A stretch of 64,000 nucleotides of DNA from Tabrizicola soli (GTDB lineage: Bacteria > Pseudomonadota > Alphaproteobacteria > Rhodobacterales > Rhodobacteraceae). Positions 31,825 through 41,625 of this stretch are shown here, in pieces. A program made the position numbers and the translations under genes. The notes beneath the pieces are model-generated. The model did not search any database and had not been told where the DNA came from. It saw only the letters and a program-made list of their open reading frames with translations. Location: the NCBI RefSeq assembly GCF_015999335.1, contig NZ_JAEACP010000001.1:1-64000 (forward strand), given 5' to 3'. The first letter of the stretch is position 1; every line of letters starts with the position of its first letter.

Positions 31825-32691
31825 TCAGATCCTCTGGAAAATCGGCTCTGGCGCGGTGGTGGAGGGGGCGGAAACCAGGCTTCTTGCGGAAAGATCAACG
31901 AGATGCGCAAGCACGTTCTGCTGGGCGGCGGGCCAGAGCGTCCGGGGGATGTCCTGGTAGATTCGCGCGGTCAGTTCGGTGGCGGTGGCCGGCGCGAGAG
32001 CGAGGGCGGCGAGGATTGCGGCCTCGCGGTTCCGCCGATGGGCGATGAGGGCGGAGAGGCGGGCTGCGGGGTCGGCGACAGCCTCGCCATGGCCGGGCAG
32101 GAGGACCTGCCACTCCCGCTCGGCCAGGCGGTGCAGCGAGGCCATGTAATCGGTCATGTCGCCATCGGGCGGGGCGACGATGCTGGAGGACCAGCCCATC
32201 ACGTGATCGCCGGAGAACAGCATCTCTCCCAGCGCCAGGCAGATGTGGCTGCCCAGATGGCCGGGCGTGTGATGGATCGAAAGCTCCCAGTCGGGGCCGG
32301 AGAGGCGCTCGCCCCCGGTCAGGCGGCGGTCGGGGATGAAGTCGGGGTCAAGGCCCTCGGCGGCGGGGGGCAGGCGGCCGGCCCAGTCCACCATGCGCGG
32401 GCTGCGCCCCTCGGTCGCGGTGCCGAAGGCCAGGACTTCGGCCCCGGTGGCGGCGGCAAGGCGCGGGACGAGGGCGGAATGGTCGCGGTGGGCATGGGTC
32501 ACGACGATCCGGGTGACCGGGCGGCCGGCGGCGGCGGCAAGGATCGCGGCGAGGTGGTCGTTGAGGTCGGGCCCGGGGTCGATCACCACAAGGTCGGTCG
32601 CGCCGATGACATAGGTGTTGGTTCCGGTCCCGGTCAGGGCCGAGGGGTTGGGTGCGAGAATCCGCCGGATCGGGGGATCACTGAAAGACAT
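31825..32691 (-). CDS. Metallo-beta-lactamase-fold hydrolase (LACTB2-like)
   Basis: A 288-residue MBL-fold protein. The metal motif is THAHRDHSAL (HxHxDH), with further ligands in HTPGHLGSH, FSGDHVMGW and LPGHGEAV. The C-terminal part (YQDIPRTLWPAAQQNVLAHL) is the extra winged domain of LACTB2-like hydrolases. Probably a cytoplasmic hydrolase or nuclease-like enzyme; substrate unknown. It diverges from a histidine kinase gene with 50 bp between starts. Confidence 0.88.
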   Translation of the reverse strand: MSFSDPPIRRILAPNPSALTGTGTNTYVIGATDLVVIDPGPDLNDHLAAILAAAAGRPVTRIVVTHAHRDHSALVPRLAAATGAEVLAFGTATEGRSPRMVDWAGRLPPAAEGLDPDFIPDRRLTGGERLSGPDWELSIHHTPGHLGSHICLALGEMLFSGDHVMGWSSSIVAPPDGDMTDYMASLHRLAEREWQVLLPGHGEAVADPAARLSALIAHRRNREAAILAALALAPATATELTARIYQDIPRTLWPAAQQNVLAHLVDLSARSLVSAPSTTAPEPIFQRI

Positions 32692-32741
32692 GGCGGGGAC
32701 GGTCTTTCCAAGCGAGATCGGGGCAGCTAGGCTGGCGGGCG

Positions 32742-34049
32742 ATGGCGATCTTCAAGCGGTTCCTTCCCCGGGGTCTCTACTGGCGCGCGGCGCTGATCCT
32801 GATCGTTCCCATCGTCACGATCCAGCTGGTCGTGTCCACCGAATTCATCCAGCGCCATTACGAGCGGGTGACGCAGCAGCTGACCTCGGGCGTGGCACTG
32901 GAACTGGCCTTCATGATGCGCGAGATCGACGCCTCTGCCACGCCCGCGGCGGCGCTCGCGGCGGCGGGGCCGCTGGCCGAGGCGCTGCAGATCACGCTGA
33001 CCCTGCCGGCGGGCGCGGATGCGCCGGTCGAGGACCGGATCGGGTTCCTGGACCTGTCTGGCCGTGCACTCGTCGACACCCTGCGCGAAGGGGTGCCGGG
33101 CCTGGTCGCGGTGGACGTGACGGGCGAGGGCCGGGTGGTGAACCTGCGGCTCGACAGCGCGGTCGGGCCGGTCCAGGTGCGGATGGAGCGGCGGCGGATG
33201 TCGGCGACCAATCCGCACCAGCTTCTGGTGCTGATGATCTTCACCTCGCTTCTGATGACGGCGGTGGCCTTCCTGTTCCTGCGCAACCAGCTGCGGCCGA
33301 TCACCCGGCTGGCCAGGGCGGCCGAGGATTTCGGCAAGGGGCGGCTGGCCCCCTACCGGCCGCGCGGGGCGCTGGAGGTGCGGGCGGCGGGCCGCGCCTT
33401 CCTGGACATGCGCGAACGGATCGAGCGGCAGATCGAGCAGCGCACGCTGATGCTCTCGGGCGTCAGCCACGACCTGCGCACGCCGCTGACCCGGTTGCGC
33501 CTGGGGCTGGCGCTTCTGCCCGAGGACCCGGAGGTCGCGGCGTTGCAGGCCGATGTGGCGCAGATGGAGCGGATGGTGGACGAGTTCCTGGCCTTTGTCC
33601 GGGGCGATGCGATGGAGGGGACCGAACCCACCGATGCGGTGGCGCTGGTGCGCGCGGTGGCGGAACGCGCGGGGGCGGTCCTGGCCGAGATCCGGGGCGA
33701 GCCCGCGCCGGTCGAGATGCGGCCGCAGGCGGTGACGCGGGCGGTGGAGAATCTGGTCTCGAACGCCCGGCGCTATGGCAGCCGGGTCGAGATCAGCCTG
33801 TGGTTCCGCGAGGGCAGCCTCTGGATCACGGTCGAGGATGACGGGCCGGGAATCCCGCCCGAGAAACGGGACGAGGCGCTGCGGCCCTTCACGCGGCTGG
33901 ACGCCTCACGCGATCCGAACAAGGGGGGCGGGGTGGGGCTGGGGCTGTCGATCGCCTCGGACATCGCGCTGAGCCATGGCGGCGCGCTGCGGCTGGGGCA
34001 GAGCGCGCGTCTGGGCGGGCTGAAGGCCGACCTGACGCTGGCGCGCTAG
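32742..34049 (+). CDS. Sensor histidine kinase (EnvZ-like)
   Basis: A 435-residue membrane kinase. Two membrane helices (about 15-30 and 165-185) flank a periplasmic domain of about 130 residues, followed by HAMP, the phospho-acceptor SGVSHDLRTPLTRLRLGL, N-box ENLVSNARRYG, G1 EDDGPGIPPEKR and G2 GGVGLGLSI. The domain order and HAMP-HisKA resemble EnvZ/OmpR-type kinases. No response regulator lies next to it in this window, so its partner is encoded elsewhere. Confidence 0.9.
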   Translation: MAIFKRFLPRGLYWRAALILIVPIVTIQLVVSTEFIQRHYERVTQQLTSGVALELAFMMREIDASATPAAALAAAGPLAEALQITLTLPAGADAPVEDRIGFLDLSGRALVDTLREGVPGLVAVDVTGEGRVVNLRLDSAVGPVQVRMERRRMSATNPHQLLVLMIFTSLLMTAVAFLFLRNQLRPITRLARAAEDFGKGRLAPYRPRGALEVRAAGRAFLDMRERIERQIEQRTLMLSGVSHDLRTPLTRLRLGLALLPEDPEVAALQADVAQMERMVDEFLAFVRGDAMEGTEPTDAVALVRAVAERAGAVLAEIRGEPAPVEMRPQAVTRAVENLVSNARRYGSRVEISLWFREGSLWITVEDDGPGIPPEKRDEALRPFTRLDASRDPNKGGGVGLGLSIASDIALSHGGALRLGQSARLGGLKADLTLAR

Positions 34050-34051
34050 GG

Positions 34052-34537
34052 TCAGCGCGACGCGCCGAAGTTGATGACCCAATGCAGCTTGTTGTCGGGC
34101 GCGTCCGAGACGGCGATGCCGATCCCGACCTCGTTCACCTTGCCGAGCAGGATGTTGTCGCGATGCTTGGGCGAGTTCATCCACCAGTCCACCGCCCGGG
34201 CCCCGGTGCCGAAGCCGCGCCCGGTATTCTCGGCCGCGGCGCGGAACCTGTAGCCCACGCGCTTGAGCCGGGTCTTGAGCGTGCCGCCATCCGAGGAATC
34301 ATGGCTGATCGAATGGCGCCGGGCGTTGTCGCAGGCATGGCCCTGTGCGGCCTTGTCAAGCTTGGTGGAAAGCTTGAAGGCAGACAGGCCATGCGCCCGG
34401 CGCTCGGCGTTCAGATGCGCCAGCACCTCCTGCTGCAGCGCGGACGCGTCGGCCGGCTGGGTGCAGGCCATCGCCGGAGCGGCAAGGCCGAGACCCATCG
34501 CCAGGGCAAGTGCGGAAAGGCTGAACTGCGGTGACAT
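34052..34537 (-). CDS. Secreted CAP-domain (SCP/PR-1) protein
   Basis: A 161-residue protein with a signal peptide (hydrophobic start MSPQFSLSALALAMGLGLAAPAMA) and a CAP domain: VLAHLNAERRAHGLSAF, AQGHACDNARRHSISHDSSDGG, AAENTGRGF and NSPKHRDNILLGKVNEVGIGIA. Bacterial members of this length are exported and poorly understood. It ends three bases after the histidine kinase stop, convergent. Confidence 0.88.
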   Translation of the reverse strand: MSPQFSLSALALAMGLGLAAPAMACTQPADASALQQEVLAHLNAERRAHGLSAFKLSTKLDKAAQGHACDNARRHSISHDSSDGGTLKTRLKRVGYRFRAAAENTGRGFGTGARAVDWWMNSPKHRDNILLGKVNEVGIGIAVSDAPDNKLHWVINFGASR

Positions 34538-34744
34538 GGCTTCCCCTTGAACGCGGTGACCCCATTGTGCAAGCCTCTGCGGCCAGATTTCGGCAGATGA
34601 TGGCGAAAATGTGAAGTTTGCGCGAACTTCGCGGGTTCAATGCAACCGAAGGTGGCGAAAGCCTGCATGTCGCCGCCGGCTGAAAAAAGGGGAAAGCCGA
34701 GGCCGCGACCTTGTGCAAGGGTGGCATGGGACCAGGAGAACGGC

Positions 34745-35353
34745 ATGCTGGACGGGCTGATGCGTGGGGTGATCGATGCGCCGCTGAACCGCGGCGGGCG
34801 GTGGCTTGCGGCGCGGGGCGCCTCGGCCGACCGGGTGACGCTGATCGGGCTGGGACTGGGGCTGTTCGCGGCTGCCCTGGTGGCGCTTGGCGGGTCGGGC
34901 CTCTTGGTCGCGCTGCCGCTCATGGCCAGCCGGCTGGCGGACGGGCTGGACGGCGCGGTGGCACGGGCGCGGGGCAAGTCGGATTTCGGTGGCTACCTGG
35001 ACATAACCTGCGACTTTGCCTTCTACGCCGCGATCCCGCTGGCCTTTGCCGTTCGCGATCCGGGCGCGAACGGGGCGGCGGCGGCCTTCCTCCTGGCCAC
35101 GTTCTACGTCAATGGCGCCACCTTCCTCGGTTTCGCGATCCTGGCCGCGAGACAGGGGATGGAGAGCATCCACCGGGGCGAGAAGTCGCTTTATTTCACC
35201 GCCGGTCTGCTGGAGGGGACCGAGACGATCCTGTTCCTCCTTCTGATCGTGCTTTTCCCTGCGCTTTTCGTTCCGGCCGCCTGGACCTTCGGCGCGCTGT
35301 GCCTGGTGACGGCCGGGGCGCGGGTGCTGCTGGCGGCCCGGACGTTCCGTTAG
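34745..35353 (+). CDS. CDP-alcohol phosphatidyltransferase family protein
   Basis: A 202-residue membrane protein with the family signature [13 protein letters not shown] followed by GGYLDITCD (acidic residues binding the metal and CDP). Several hydrophobic helices follow. The spacing between AR and the next Gly is one residue shorter than in many PgsA-like enzymes. The start at 34745 is supported by CAGGAG upstream; longer in-frame readings have no family support. It presumably makes a phospholipid head group; the product is not deducible. Confidence 0.82.
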   Translation: MLDGLMRGVIDAPLNRGGRWLAARGASADRVTLIGLGLGLFAAALVALGGSGLLVALPLMASRLADGLDGAVARARGKSDFGGYLDITCDFAFYAAIPLAFAVRDPGANGAAAAFLLATFYVNGATFLGFAILAARQGMESIHRGEKSLYFTAGLLEGTETILFLLLIVLFPALFVPAAWTFGALCLVTAGARVLLAARTFR

Positions 35354-35505
35354 GCGCCTGGAGGGACGATTCCACCGGGCCTACGGCAAGCCGCCCGGGC
35401 CCGGGATTTCGGGCGGGCCGCCCTTGCAGCCCCCGTGTCACCCCACTAAGACTCTGGCAATACAAACGACGCTATTCATCGCGAGACACGAAGAGGCAGG
35501 CCCCG

Positions 35506-36138
35506 ATGCGCGATCCCGTTGACCACTACATGAACACCCTCGTCCCCATGGTCGTCGAGCAGACCAGCCGGGGTGAACGCGCCTATGACATCTTCAGCCG
35601 GCTGCTGAAGGAACGGATCATCTTCCTGGGCGGCCCGGTGCACGATGGCATGTCCAGCCTGATCTGCGCGCAGCTCCTGTTCCTTGAATCGGAGAATCCG
35701 ACCAAGGAAATCAGCATGTACATCAACAGCCCCGGCGGCGTGGTGACCTCGGGCCTGTCGATCTACGACACGATGCAGTACATCCGCCCCAAGGTCTCGA
35801 CCCTGGTGATCGGGCAGGCGGCCTCGATGGGCTCGCTTTTGCTGACGGCTGGCGAGAAGGGGATGCGCTTCAGCCTGCCGAACAGCCGGGTCATGGTCCA
35901 CCAGCCGAGCGGCGGCTACCAAGGCCAGGCGACCGACATCATGATCCACGCCCGCGAGACGGAAAAGCTCAAGCGCCGGCTGAACGAGATCTACGTCAAG
36001 CACACCGGCAACAGCTATGAGGCGGTCGAGGCCGCGCTGGAGCGCGACAATTTCATGTCGGCCGAGGATGCCAAGGCCTGGGGTCTGATCGACCAGATCC
36101 TGGAAAGCCGCGGCAAGGCGGACGATACGTCGAAGTGA
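35506..36138 (+). CDS. clpP: ATP-dependent Clp protease proteolytic subunit
   Basis: A 210-residue serine protease subunit forming the ClpP barrel. The catalytic Ser is in [11 protein letters not shown], the His in MVHQPSGG, and the Asp in the following helical region ([17 protein letters not shown] is the C-terminal family stretch). The N-terminus ([30 protein letters not shown]) is canonical. Followed by a hairpin terminator and then clpX, the usual order. Confidence 0.97.
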   Translation: MRDPVDHYMNTLVPMVVEQTSRGERAYDIFSRLLKERIIFLGGPVHDGMSSLICAQLLFLESENPTKEISMYINSPGGVVTSGLSIYDTMQYIRPKVSTLVIGQAASMGSLLLTAGEKGMRFSLPNSRVMVHQPSGGYQGQATDIMIHARETEKLKRRLNEIYVKHTGNSYEAVEAALERDNFMSAEDAKAWGLIDQILESRGKADDTSK

Positions 36139-36144
36139 TCGCGA

Positions 36145-36176
36145 CCCCTCCGCCGGCCGGTCCGGCGGGGGATTTT
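36145..36176 (+). terminator. Hairpin after clpP
   Basis: A GC-rich inverted repeat (CCCTCCGCCGG ... CCGGCGGGGG) followed by ATTTTCG just after the clpP stop. Probably an intrinsic or attenuating terminator between clpP and clpX. Confidence 0.6.
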
Positions 36177-36255
36177 CGCATTGTGGTGGCCGGGGGCTTG
36201 TCCTAGACTTTGCCCGAAGGCCCGTGACAACGGACGGGTGTCCAGAGGACTTTGG

Positions 36256-37515
36256 ATGGCGAACAACTCCGGCAGCGACAGCAAGAACACGCTCTACTGC
36301 TCGTTCTGCGGCAAGAGCCAGCATGAGGTGCGCAAGCTGATCGCGGGGCCGACCGTGTTCATCTGCGACGAATGCGTCGAGCTTTGCATGGACATCATCC
36401 GCGAGGAGACGAAGACCACGGGTCTGAAGTCGACCGACGGGGTGCCGACCCCGCGCGAGATCTGCAAGGTGCTGGACGATTACGTGATCGGCCAGATCCA
36501 CGCCAAGCGCGTGCTCTCGGTCGCGGTCCACAACCACTACAAGCGGCTGAACCATTCCTCGAAGAACGACATCGAGCTGTCGAAGTCGAACATCCTGCTG
36601 ATCGGCCCCACCGGCTGCGGCAAGACGCTGCTGGCGCAGACGCTGGCCCGCATCCTGGACGTGCCCTTCACCATGGCCGACGCCACCACGCTGACCGAGG
36701 CGGGCTATGTCGGTGAGGATGTGGAGAACATCATCCTCAAGCTCCTGCAGGCCAGCGAGTACAACGTCGAGCGCGCGCAGCGCGGCATCGTCTACATCGA
36801 CGAGGTCGACAAGATCACGCGCAAGTCCGACAACCCCTCGATCACCCGCGATGTGAGCGGCGAGGGCGTGCAGCAGGCGCTTTTGAAGATCATGGAGGGC
36901 ACGGTTGCTTCGGTGCCGCCGCAGGGCGGGCGCAAGCATCCGCAGCAGGAATTCCTGCAGGTCGACACGACCAACATCCTCTTCATCTGCGGCGGCGCCT
37001 TCGCCGGCCTGGAAAAGATCATCGCGCAGCGCAACAAGGGCTCGGGTATCGGCTTCGGCGCCGATGTGAAGGGCCCGGAGGAGCGCAGCGTCGGCGAGCT
37101 CTTCAAGGAGCTGGAGCCGGAGGATCTGCTGAAATTCGGCCTGATCCCGGAATTCGTCGGCCGCCTGCCGGTGATCGCCACCCTGACCGATCTGGACGAG
37201 GCCGCGCTGGTCACCATCCTGACCGAGCCGAAGAACGCGCTGGTCAAGCAGTACCAGCGCCTGTTCGAGATCGAGGGCGTCAAGCTGACCTTCACCCCCG
37301 ACGCCCTGACCGCCATCGCCAAGCGCGCGATCAAGCGCAAGACCGGCGCGCGCGGCCTGCGCTCGATCATGGAGGACATCCTCCTCGACACGATGTTCGA
37401 ACTGCCCGGCATGGACGGGGTCGAGGAAGTCGTCGTCAAGGACGAGGCGGTGAACCTGGGGGCCAAGCCGATGCTGGTGTACACCGAGAAGAAGAAAGAG
37501 CCGGTCAAGGCCTGA
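36256..37515 (+). CDS. clpX: ATP-dependent Clp protease ATP-binding subunit
   Basis: A 419-residue AAA+ unfoldase. The N-terminal zinc-binding domain is [10 protein letters not shown] ... [10 protein letters not shown]. Walker A is GPTGCGKT, Walker [10 protein letters not shown], with the pore-loop GYVGEDVE and the C-terminal [16 protein letters not shown]. The start at 36256 ([10 protein letters not shown]) gives the normal length. It works with ClpP encoded immediately upstream. Confidence 0.97.
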   Translation: MANNSGSDSKNTLYCSFCGKSQHEVRKLIAGPTVFICDECVELCMDIIREETKTTGLKSTDGVPTPREICKVLDDYVIGQIHAKRVLSVAVHNHYKRLNHSSKNDIELSKSNILLIGPTGCGKTLLAQTLARILDVPFTMADATTLTEAGYVGEDVENIILKLLQASEYNVERAQRGIVYIDEVDKITRKSDNPSITRDVSGEGVQQALLKIMEGTVASVPPQGGRKHPQQEFLQVDTTNILFICGGAFAGLEKIIAQRNKGSGIGFGADVKGPEERSVGELFKELEPEDLLKFGLIPEFVGRLPVIATLTDLDEAALVTILTEPKNALVKQYQRLFEIEGVKLTFTPDALTAIAKRAIKRKTGARGLRSIMEDILLDTMFELPGMDGVEEVVVKDEAVNLGAKPMLVYTEKKKEPVKA

Positions 37516-37528
37516 GGGCCGGGACCTG

Positions 37529-37556
37529 AAAGGCGGGCCTTCGGGTCCGCCTTTTT
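37529..37556 (+). terminator. Intrinsic terminator after clpX
   Basis: AAAGGCGGGCC, loop TTCG, GGTCCGCCTTTTT: a stem with a UUCG tetraloop and a T-run, 14 bp after the clpX stop. Confidence 0.85.
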
Positions 37557-37646
37557 CCTTGGCGAAGGTCGGCTCCGGCCCCGGCTTGGCCCTAGACCTT
37601 CCCGCCGCTTTCCGCCATATCAGGGCCAGAGATCCGGAGGCCGCCC

Positions 37647-38021
37647 ATGTATTTCCTGAAACGCCTGCTGACCTGGTGGAACAGCCAGACCCTCGGCACC
37701 CAGCTCTTCACCGCCCGCAAGGGGGTGAAGGTGGGCGAGGACGAGGCCGGGAACATCTTCTACCAGACCCATGACGGCAAGCGGCGCTGGGTGATCTACA
37801 ACGGCGAGATGGAAGCCTCGCGCGTGTCGCCGGATTGGCATGGCTGGCTGCACTACACCTGGGACGAGCCGCCGACCAAGGCCCCGCTGGCCCGCAAGCC
37901 CTGGCAGAAGCCGCACCAGGAAAACCTGACCGGCACCGATGCCGCCTATGCCCCGCCCGGCTCGATCCGCCGCGTGGAACCCGTCGCGCGCCGCGACTAC
38001 GAGGCTTGGCAGCCCGAGTGA
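37647..38021 (+). CDS. NADH:ubiquinone oxidoreductase accessory subunit, NDUFA12 family
   Basis: A 124-residue protein of the NDUFA12 (B17.2) family, a supernumerary complex I subunit kept in alphaproteobacteria. Recognisable segments are [41 protein letters not shown] and [10 protein letters not shown]. Its stop overlaps the start of the MlaD-like gene (TGATG). Confidence 0.93.
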   Translation: MYFLKRLLTWWNSQTLGTQLFTARKGVKVGEDEAGNIFYQTHDGKRRWVIYNGEMEASRVSPDWHGWLHYTWDEPPTKAPLARKPWQKPHQENLTGTDAAYAPPGSIRRVEPVARRDYEAWQPE

Positions 38022-38494
38022 TGGCCTACGAGAAGGCAGAGATCGTCACCGGGGCGGCGGTTCTGGCCGTGGCCCTCGGCTTCGCCATCTACGCCGCGCA
38101 AGGCGCCGGCATGGGTCGCCAGCCCGAGAGCTATCCGCTGAGCGCCAGCTTCCGCTCGGTCGAGGGGATCACCGTCGGCTCGGACGTGCGGCTGGCCGGG
38201 GTGAAGGTCGGGACGATCACCAGCCTGGAACTGAACCCCGAGACCTTCTTCGCCGATGCGTCGATCCAGCTGCGCAACGATGTGCAACTGCCGACCGATT
38301 CCTCGATCCTGATCTCGTCCGAGGGGCTGCTTGGCGGAAATTTCGTCGAGATCCTGCCCGGTGGCGCGCTCGAGACCCTGGCCCCCGGCGAGGAGATCGA
38401 GGATACCCAAGGCGCAGTCAGCCTGATCACCCTCCTGTTGAAATTCGTCGGCGGCGGTGAGGGCGAGGCTCCGGCCGATCCGGCCCAGCCATGA
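38021..38494 (+). CDS. MlaD-like MCE-domain lipid transport protein
   Basis: A 157-residue protein with one N-terminal membrane anchor (VTGAAVLAVALGFAIYAAQ) and an MCE domain (YPLSASFRSVEGITVGSDVRLAGVKVGTIT ... SEGLLGGNFVEILPGG). It resembles the MlaD subunit of the outer-membrane lipid asymmetry system, acting at the inner membrane facing the periplasm. No mlaEF partners are adjacent. Overlaps its neighbours at both ends. Confidence 0.9.
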   Translation: MAYEKAEIVTGAAVLAVALGFAIYAAQGAGMGRQPESYPLSASFRSVEGITVGSDVRLAGVKVGTITSLELNPETFFADASIQLRNDVQLPTDSSILISSEGLLGGNFVEILPGGALETLAPGEEIEDTQGAVSLITLLLKFVGGGEGEAPADPAQP

Positions 38495-38865
38495 GGGCGA
38501 TCGCACTCGCCCTGCTGCTGGCCAGCCCCGCCACGGCGCAGGACTTCGCCGATTCGACCGGGGCGACGCTGCGTTTCCTGGACAAGCTGACCAGCGAGAC
38601 CGGGGACGTGACTTTAAGCATCGGCCAGGCGGCCAAGTTCGGGCGGCTGGTGGTGCGGCTCGACAGCTGCCGCTATCCGGTGGCGAACCCGGCCTCGGAC
38701 AGCGAGGCCCATGTGACGATCATCGAGGAAACCACCCAGACCCAGCTCTTCACCGGCTGGATGCTGGCCTCCTCGCCCGCACTCTCGGCGCTGGATCATC
38801 CGCGCTATGACGTCTGGGCGCTGTCCTGCGTCCTGCCCGAAGCCGCCGCCCAGCCCGAGGAATAG
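38491..38865 (+). CDS. DUF2155-type exported protein
   Basis: A 124-residue protein with a short signal peptide ([17 protein letters not shown]) and the DUF2155-like pattern [39 protein letters not shown] plus [30 protein letters not shown], with two Cys that could pair. It is a conserved periplasmic protein of alphaproteobacteria without known function. The ATG overlaps the mlaD stop. Its 3' end overlaps the convergent aat gene by about 60 bp. Confidence 0.85.
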   Translation: MRAIALALLLASPATAQDFADSTGATLRFLDKLTSETGDVTLSIGQAAKFGRLVVRLDSCRYPVANPASDSEAHVTIIEETTQTQLFTGWMLASSPALSALDHPRYDVWALSCVLPEAAAQPEE

Positions 38866-39464
38866 GACGCAGGCTCGAAGCGCGCGGTTCCGTCCAGCGC
38901 CGCCTTGAGCAGCCGGTGGTAGGACGCACGCGGAATCTCGCCCGCGCCGAGGCTGGCGAGATGCGGCGTCAGGAATTGGGTGTCGAACAGGCGGAACCCG
39001 TCCGCCCGGAGCCCCCGCACCGCATGGGCCAGCGCGACCTTCGAGGCATCGGGGACGCGCGAGAACATGCTTTCCCCGAAGAAGGCCGCGCCAAGCGTCA
39101 CGCCATAGACCCCGCCGGCCAGCCGGTCCTTTTGCCAGACCTCGATGGAATGGGCATGGCCAAGGGCGTGCAGGCTTTCGTAAAGCGACTGGATGCGGCG
39201 GCTGATCCAGGTCTCGTCCCGCTCGGCGCAGGCGTCGACCACCTGGGCGAAGGCGCGGTCGGCGGTGACGGTGAAACCGCCCAGCCGCAGCCGCCGGGCC
39301 AGCGAGCGCGAGATGCGGAAACCGTCCAGCGGCAGGATGCCCCGGCGGCGCGGATCGACCCAGTGGATCTCGGGGTCGTCGCGGCCCTCGGCCATGGGGA
39401 AGATGCCCATGGCATAGGCGCGCAGCAGGATCTCGGGGGTGATCTCGTCGGCCGGGTCCGGCAT
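38805..39464 (-). CDS. aat: Leucyl/phenylalanyl-tRNA--protein transferase
   Basis: A 219-residue N-end-rule enzyme that adds Leu or Phe to proteins with basic N-termini. Family motifs are [64 protein letters not shown] and [17 protein letters not shown]. The start at 39464 (MPDPADEI) is chosen because upstream residues are not conserved and GAAGGA lies at suitable distance, although that sequence is inside a perfect palindrome (39466-39489). It also contributes substrates to ClpAP-type proteolysis. Confidence 0.93.
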   Translation of the reverse strand: MPDPADEITPEILLRAYAMGIFPMAEGRDDPEIHWVDPRRRGILPLDGFRISRSLARRLRLGGFTVTADRAFAQVVDACAERDETWISRRIQSLYESLHALGHAHSIEVWQKDRLAGGVYGVTLGAAFFGESMFSRVPDASKVALAHAVRGLRADGFRLFDTQFLTPHLASLGAGEIPRASYHRLLKAALDGTARFEPASYSSGWAAASGRTQDSAQTS

Positions 39465-39465
39465 C

Positions 39466-39511
39466 GCAAAATCCTTCGAAGGATTTTGCAAAAGTTTTCA
39501 AAAACTTTTGC
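39466..39511. repeat. Two abutting palindromes between accC and aat
   Basis: A perfect 24-bp palindrome centred on TTCGAA (39466-39489) is joined to a second inverted repeat, arms GCAAAAGTTTT (39488-39498) and AAAACTTTTGC (39501-39511). The first begins two bases from the aat ATG and contains its GAAGGA ribosome-binding site. A degenerate copy of the same paired design lies at 48042-48085. Confidence 0.75.
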
Positions 39512-39513
39512 GG

Positions 39514-39540
39514 AAAAGGGCGCCGCAGGGGGGGGCGCCC
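39514..39540 (-). terminator. Intrinsic terminator of accBC
   Basis: On the minus strand: GGGCGCC, loop, GGCGCCC followed by TTTTCC, starting 7 bp after the accC stop. This should end accB-accC transcription before aat. Confidence 0.75.
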
Positions 39541-39546
39541 TTCAGG

Positions 39547-40893
39547 TCACTTGAACTGGCTCTCCAGCCATTTTTCCAGCCAGTGGATGTTGTATTCCCC
39601 GTTCTGGATGTCGGGCTCGGCCAGAAGCATGTGGAACAGCGGCACCGAGCTGTCCACCCCGTCGATGATCAGCTCGGACAAGGCCCGCTTCAGCCGGGCC
39701 AGCGCCTCGGGCCGGTCGCGGCCATGCACGATCAGCTTGCCGATCAGACTGTCGTAATAGGGCGGGATCGAATAGCCGCCGTAGAGCGCCGAATCCATCC
39801 GCACACCCAGCCCGCCGGGGGCATGGAAGGTGCGGACCTTGCCGGGGCAGGGGGCGAAGTTCGGCAACCGCTCGGCGTTGATCCGCACCTCGATCGCATG
39901 GCCGGAAAGCTCCAGCTCGTCCTGGGTGAAGGACATCGGCAGCCCGGCCGCGACGCGGATCTGTTCCCGCACGAGGTCGACGCCGAAGATGTATTCGGTC
40001 ACCGGATGCTCGACCTGAAGCCGCGTGTTCATCTCGATGAAGTAGAACTGCCCGTCCTCGTACAGGAACTCGATGGTCCCCGCGCCGATGTAGTCGATCT
40101 TCGCCACGGCCTGGGCGCAGATCTCGCCGATCTCGGCGCGCATCTTCGCGGTGATCGCGGGGCCGGGGGCTTCCTCGAAGACCTTCTGGTGCCGGCGCTG
40201 CAGCGAGCAGTCGCGCTCGCCCAGATGGACGGCCTTGCCCTTGCCGTCGCCGAAGACCTGGATCTCGATATGGCGCGGCTTCTGGAGATACTTCTCCATG
40301 TAGACTTCGTCGTTGCCGAAGGCGGACTTGGCCTCGCTGCGGGCGGTGCGGAAGGCGATTTCAAGGTCCTGGGCGTTCTTCGCGACCTTCATCCCGCGCC
40401 CGCCGCCGCCGGCGGTGGCCTTGATGATGACCGGATAGCCGATCCCCTCGGCCACCTTCTTCGCGGTCTCGAAATCCGGCACCCCGCCATCCGAGCCGGG
40501 AACCACCGGGATCCCCAGGTCCTTGGCGGTTTCCTTGGCGGTGATCTTGTCGCCCATGATGCGGATATGCTCCGCGTTCGGGCCGATGAAGGTCAGCCCG
40601 TGATCCTGCAGCGCCTGGGCGAAGCCGGCGTTCTCGGACAGGAAGCCATAGCCCGGATGCACCGCCTGCGCGCCGGTGATCTCGCAGGCCGAGATGATCG
40701 CGGCCTTGTTCAGATAGCTTTCCGAACTGGGCGCGGGACCGATGCAGACGGATTCGTCGGCCATGCGGACATGCATCGCATCGGCGTCGGCGGTGGAATG
40801 CACCGCGACCGACTTGATCCCCATCTCCCGGCAGGCGCGGATCACGCGCAGCGCGATTTCCCCGCGGTTGGCGATCAGGATTTTCTCGAACAT
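39547..40893 (-). CDS. accC: Acetyl-CoA carboxylase, biotin carboxylase subunit
   Basis: A 448-residue ATP-grasp enzyme that carboxylates biotin on AccB in fatty acid synthesis. [25 protein letters not shown], the glycine-rich loop [51 protein letters not shown] are canonical. Full length. Follows accB by 11 bp in the usual accBC operon. Confidence 0.97.
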   Translation of the reverse strand: MFEKILIANRGEIALRVIRACREMGIKSVAVHSTADADAMHVRMADESVCIGPAPSSESYLNKAAIISACEITGAQAVHPGYGFLSENAGFAQALQDHGLTFIGPNAEHIRIMGDKITAKETAKDLGIPVVPGSDGGVPDFETAKKVAEGIGYPVIIKATAGGGGRGMKVAKNAQDLEIAFRTARSEAKSAFGNDEVYMEKYLQKPRHIEIQVFGDGKGKAVHLGERDCSLQRRHQKVFEEAPGPAITAKMRAEIGEICAQAVAKIDYIGAGTIEFLYEDGQFYFIEMNTRLQVEHPVTEYIFGVDLVREQIRVAAGLPMSFTQDELELSGHAIEVRINAERLPNFAPCPGKVRTFHAPGGLGVRMDSALYGGYSIPPYYDSLIGKLIVHGRDRPEALARLKRALSELIIDGVDSSVPLFHMLLAEPDIQNGEYNIHWLEKWLESQFK

Positions 40894-40904
40894 CCCGCGC
40901 GCCC

Positions 40905-41393
40905 TTATTCGATGATCATCAGCGGCGCGCCGTATTCGACCGGATGGCCGTCCTCGACCAGGATGCGCTTGACGGTGCCCGCGCGGGGCGCGGGGATGTG
41001 GTTCATGGTCTTCATCGCCTCGATGATGAGGACGGTCTGGCCCTCGGTCACCTGGGCGCCGACCGTGACGAAGGGCGAGGCGCCGGGTTCGGCCGCAAGG
41101 TAGACGGTCCCGACCATGGGCGAGGTCACCGCACCCGGATGCTGCGCCGGATCCTCGGGCGCCGCCGCCGGGGCGGCGGCCGCCGCCGCGACGGGGGCCG
41201 CATGATGCGCGACCGGGGCAGGGGCCGCAGCCGTCACGGCGACCACATTGGCCTGCTTGACCACGCGGACCTCAAGGCTGTCGTCCTCGCCATATTCCCG
41301 CTTCACCGACAGTTCGGTCAGGTCATTCCTGTTCAAAAGCTCGGCCAGCGCCGAAATGAAGGCCACGTCCGTGTCTGTCGTCTGCTTGCTCAT
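40905..41393 (-). CDS. accB: Biotin carboxyl carrier protein of acetyl-CoA carboxylase
   Basis: A 162-residue BCCP. The C-terminal biotinyl domain has the lysine motif [12 protein letters not shown] and ends GAPLMIIE; an Ala/Pro-rich linker precedes it. The start at 41393 (MSKQTTDTD) matches the family N-terminus; the long upstream open frame has no support. Divergent from preT. Confidence 0.96.
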   Translation of the reverse strand: MSKQTTDTDVAFISALAELLNRNDLTELSVKREYGEDDSLEVRVVKQANVVAVTAAAPAPVAHHAAPVAAAAAAPAAAPEDPAQHPGAVTSPMVGTVYLAAEPGASPFVTVGAQVTEGQTVLIIEAMKTMNHIPAPRAGTVKRILVEDGHPVEYGAPLMIIE

Positions 41394-41625
41394 GAAGTCC
41401 TCTGTTGGCCAGGAGCCCCGGGATCTTGCGGGGATCGCTGCCCCGCCCGTTGTGCCGCGCTTATACGCGACAGGAACCGGGGTGAAAAGCCGCGAAACTC
41501 CGACCTGCGGGGCTGGCCCGGTCCGGAAGGCGCAAAAATTGTCCATCTGGGAAAATTTACCGTTTGATAAAAAAACTGACCTGTGCCAGCGTGATAAAAA
41601 ACATAAGCCAGGGAGGCCCCCAGCC
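41394..41625. promoter_or_regulatory. Divergent accB/preT promoter region with direct repeats
   Basis: TGATAAAAAAAC (41565-41576) recurs as TGATAAAAAAC (41592-41602), 27 bp apart, followed by the GGGAGG ribosome-binding site of preT. Between them CTGACC-N3-GCCAG has weak dyad symmetry. Plausible binding sites for a regulator of the pyrimidine genes. Confidence 0.5.
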
